A stretch of DNA of 64,000 bases from Lactonifactor sp050944855 (GTDB lineage Bacteria; Bacillota; Clostridia; Lachnospirales; Lachnospiraceae), in contig JBMNRU010000001.1 of assembly GCA_050944855.1 (NCBI GenBank), positions 62,001 through 126,000 of the forward strand. Direction: 5' to 3'. Below are positions 61,537-64,000 of the stretch, in pieces (the first letter of the stretch is position 1; each line of letters opens with the position of its first letter). The position numbers and the translations under genes are program-made. The notes beneath the pieces were generated by a model. The model was not told the origin of the DNA. It was given only the letters and a program-made list of their open reading frames with translations, and searched no databases.

Positions 61537-63327
61537 TTATTCTTCCAGAGAAAGGTGTAATGGTATGAGACCCTGTTTCAGTTTTTCCAGAGCCTTTTTC
61601 TCTTCTATAATCTGTATCAGTCCCTGCATATCTGTAGGGGCCAGATGGGAATTTCTATATTCAATGCTGTTCTGCTTCATCTGGCATATCACGTCCAGAA
61701 GTGCCTGCTGCCGTTCTTCTTCCGTTTCCAGATGCAGTGTCGCATGAAACAGCGAAGCTACTTCCTTTTGCTCTTGGGGATCCGTAAACTCATTCAGAAG
61801 CCGTGCCGGTTTCACATCCCCGTCCATATGCTGTGCAAACAAAAGATCCGCAACCCGACGGTACAAAGGTGTGGTGAAATCTTCCTGAGTAATATACCCG
61901 GAAATGGTATCAAACATTCCCGGATAGGAAGTCAGCCAGGTAAGCATTAACTTCTGGGCTTTTTCTTCTGCATTTTCCTTTTTATTTTTATTGGAACCGG
62001 ATATTGTTCCGGGCTTCCTTCTTTCTGCAGCAGCGGTTCCTTTCATGGCCATCTGATTCACCAAACGCCGCAGATCCTCATAGGGGATCTGATATTTCCT
62101 GGCAATCGATTCCATATAATTCTTCCGCTCAATTTCCTCTGGAAATTCCAGCAGACGCCTGGCAATTTCCCGATAAAAATCCGTCTTTCCCTGGGGATCT
62201 GTCATATCATAGTCTTTCTCCAGAACCTGTATCTGATACAAAAAACTATTCATCGCTTCTGACAGACGCTTTTCAAATGCTTCTGCCCCTTCTGCCTTTA
62301 TAAACTCGTCCGGATCCTTATAAGGGCTTAAGTTTACCACTTTGGCTTTCAGCCCTGCTTCTTTTAAAATGGGAATTCCTCTCAAAATTGCTTTTACGCC
62401 GGCTTCGTCACTGTCATAAGTCAGCAGCACTTCTTCCGTATAGCGACGCATAAGACTGGCATGTCCCGATGTCAGAGACGTTCCCAGAGACGCCACTGCA
62501 TTGGTAAAACCGGCCTGGTGCATAGCGATGACATCCATATAACCTTCACACAGGATCAGATTTCGCTTTCTTGAAGTTCTGGCCACATGTAATCCGTAGA
62601 GATTTCGGCTTTTATCAAATATCTTGGTCTCCGGTGAATTCAGGTATTTGGGCTTCCCATCGCCCATAACCCGTCCGCCAAATCCGATCACCCGCTGATT
62701 TACATCCATGATAGGAAACATGACACGGTTCCAAAACTTGTCATACATGCCCCGTTTCTCATCCACCTGAAACAGCCCGGACTCTTTTAACAGCTCATCC
62801 GAATATCCCTGTTGTTTCATATAGCGATATAAAACATCCGAATATTTGGAAGAATAGCCAAGACCAAACTTTTTAATCGTAGCATCCGACAACGCGCGGT
62901 TTTTCAAATACTCATAACCAACGCGGCCATTTTCCTGACGCAGCTGATAATAATAAAAATTAGCTGCTTTTTTATTGATTTCCAATAATACAGACTTCAA
63001 GTCTGCTGCGGCTTTTGCTTCCTTAGAATACTCTTCCTGGGGAAGTGTGATGCCCGCGCGGTCCGCCAAATGTCTCACTGCTTCTACAAAGGAATAATTT
63101 TCATATTCCATCAAGAAGGTAAACACATTTCCTCCCGCACCGCAGCCGAAACAATAATACATCTGTTTTCCCGGGCTGACAGAAAACGAAGGGGATTTTT
63201 CATTGTGGAAAGGACACAGACCAAAGTAAGAACTGCCTTTTCGGGTAAGTTTCACATAACCGGAGATCACATCCACAATATCATTTTTCATTCGTATTTC
63301 TTCGATTAAGTCATCTGAATAATACAT
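61537..63327 (-). CDS. dnaG: DNA primase
   Basis: Makes RNA primers for replication. The 596-residue protein begins with the CHC2-type zinc motif CPFHNEKSPSFSVS to CFGCGAGG, then the TOPRIM domain with LCEGYMDVIA and YDSDEAG, then a C-terminal domain that should bind the DnaB helicase (about 445-596). It lies between dgt and rpoD, the classic macromolecular-synthesis cluster. Confidence 0.98.
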   Translation of the reverse strand: MYYSDDLIEEIRMKNDIVDVISGYVKLTRKGSSYFGLCPFHNEKSPSFSVSPGKQMYYCFGCGAGGNVFTFLMEYENYSFVEAVRHLADRAGITLPQEEYSKEAKAAADLKSVLLEINKKAANFYYYQLRQENGRVGYEYLKNRALSDATIKKFGLGYSSKYSDVLYRYMKQQGYSDELLKESGLFQVDEKRGMYDKFWNRVMFPIMDVNQRVIGFGGRVMGDGKPKYLNSPETKIFDKSRNLYGLHVARTSRKRNLILCEGYMDVIAMHQAGFTNAVASLGTSLTSGHASLMRRYTEEVLLTYDSDEAGVKAILRGIPILKEAGLKAKVVNLSPYKDPDEFIKAEGAEAFEKRLSEAMNSFLYQIQVLEKDYDMTDPQGKTDFYREIARRLLEFPEEIERKNYMESIARKYQIPYEDLRRLVNQMAMKGTAAAERRKPGTISGSNKNKKENAEEKAQKLMLTWLTSYPGMFDTISGYITQEDFTTPLYRRVADLLFAQHMDGDVKPARLLNEFTDPQEQKEVASLFHATLHLETEEERQQALLDVICQMKQNSIEYRNSHLAPTDMQGLIQIIEEKKALEKLKQGLIPLHLSLEE

Positions 63328-63349
63328 ACATTCGCTCCTAACGGCAACA

Positions 63350-64000
63350 TCAATACACTCCCCATCCGTGAGGAATAAAAATACTCTGAAATTTCGCCAT
63401 ACAAAACTGATCTGTCATACCGGAAATATAGTCGCAGACAACTCTGGACTCCTCTTCACCTTCCCGGATCAATTCTTTATATTCTTCTGACATGGCATCC
63501 GGATGGCTGCGGTAATAATCATACAGTGCGGCCACCATGTGCTCTGCCTTCTTTTCCTCTTCCTTCGCAATGGGATTGCAGTAAACATTCCGAAACATAA
63601 GATCCCGCATCTGGGCCAACCCTTCTTCTATCTGGGAAGACATCGATACTTTATCTCTGCCCTGGCTGTTCTCTACAATGTCATGGATAAAAGTGTTCAG
63701 ACGTTCCCGGGTCGTATAGCCCAGCAGCATACGCAGTGTAATAGGAATATCATCTTCACTTAAAATCCCCGCACGCTGGGCATCATCCATATCATGATGG
63801 ATATAGGAGATCTTATCACAAAGGCGCACAATCTGTCCTTCCAGAGTAGCCGGTGTACCGGATGTCCGGTGATTTAAAATCCCATTTCTGACTTCCCATG
63901 TGAGGTTCAGGCCTAACCCGTTCTTTTCCAGCCGTTCTACCACCCGGACACTTTGTTTATAATGGGAAAAACCCAGGGGACAGACGGCATTCAATGCCCG
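63350..64000 (-). CDS. dgt: dGTP triphosphohydrolase-like HD protein, C-terminal part (5' truncated)
   Basis: The frame enters from beyond base 64000 and ends at 63350. The visible 217 residues include SGTPATLEGQIVRLCDKISYIHHDMDDA, which is the late HD-domain part of dGTPases with the metal-binding aspartate in RLCDKISY. These enzymes cleave dGTP to deoxyguanosine and triphosphate. The HD motif itself lies outside the window. The order dgt-dnaG-rpoD is common in clostridia. Confidence 0.9.
   Translation of the reverse strand, partial: RALNAVCPLGFSHYKQSVRVVERLEKNGLGLNLTWEVRNGILNHRTSGTPATLEGQIVRLCDKISYIHHDMDDAQRAGILSEDDIPITLRMLLGYTTRERLNTFIHDIVENSQGRDKVSMSSQIEEGLAQMRDLMFRNVYCNPIAKEEEKKAEHMVAALYDYYRSHPDAMSEEYKELIREGEEESRVVCDYISGMTDQFCMAKFQSIFIPHGWGVY

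Noticed and set aside
1..64000. CRISPR arrays, insertion sequences, prophage or integrase genes
   Set aside because: No regular spaced repeats, transposase or phage genes were found anywhere in the window.

Overview
The window is a chromosomal stretch of a low-to-mid GC Firmicute, most likely an anaerobic gut clostridium of the Lachnospiraceae. Signs are the gene order rimP-nusA-ylxR-ylxQ-infB-rbfA-nrnA-truB-ribF, strong AGGAGG ribosome sites, TTGACA/TATAAT promoters with 17-bp spacers, pyrB-pyrI with a Zn-type PyrI, a class A RNase P RNA, and the dgt-dnaG-rpoD-trmK-nif3 order. No species is claimed. Nearly all genes lie on the minus strand. Exceptions are the 5'-truncated Cu/Zn superoxide dismutase, the DUF1292 gene, a ROK regulator, a CmpB-like membrane protein and pyrBI.

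Layout. 1-7.2 kb: SOD fragment, GH51 arabinofuranosidase, and an operon of a ClC protein, a GH13 protein with degenerate catalytic motifs, DUF5662 and a class I/II aminotransferase. 7.2-14.2 kb: DUF1292, dut-nrdG, pnp, rpsO, an NlpC/P60 hydrolase and a Na/Pi cotransporter. 14.2-22.6 kb: the nusA-infB translation/transcription operon. 22.7-28.3 kb: topoisomerase IV (parE-parC) with PAP2 and PHP phosphoesterases. 28.4-32.2 kb: imine-reductase-like dehydrogenase, acetyltransferase, MBL-fold hydrolase, a Cys-rich protein and an EamA transporter. 48.3-54.8 kb: tRNA-Glu, ppk1, ppx, a DUF815 ATPase and pheA. 54.9-57.2 kb: pyrBI and rnpB. 57.2-64 kb: nucleoside kinase, Nif3-like protein, trmK, rpoD, dnaG and the end of dgt.

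The most unusual region is 32.3-48.3 kb: fourteen tightly packed minus-strand genes behind one perfect consensus promoter, facing a divergent ROK regulator. They encode a HyuA-like ATPase, E1 alpha and beta of an acetoin/2-oxoacid dehydrogenase type complex, a free-standing lipoyl carrier, a fused glutamate-mutase-like B12 enzyme, an E2 core without lipoyl or peripheral-binding domains, lipoate ligase, an FGGY sugar kinase, a TIM-barrel protein, a flavin reductase, an MFS transporter, a cupin, a fucose/arabinose-isomerase-like protein and dihydrolipoamide dehydrogenase. My inference is an inducible catabolic pathway: uptake, isomerisation and phosphorylation of a sugar-like substrate, a radical B12 carbon-skeleton (or similar) rearrangement, then thiamine/lipoate-dependent cleavage or oxidation to an acyl-CoA. 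The substrate cannot be read from the sequence.
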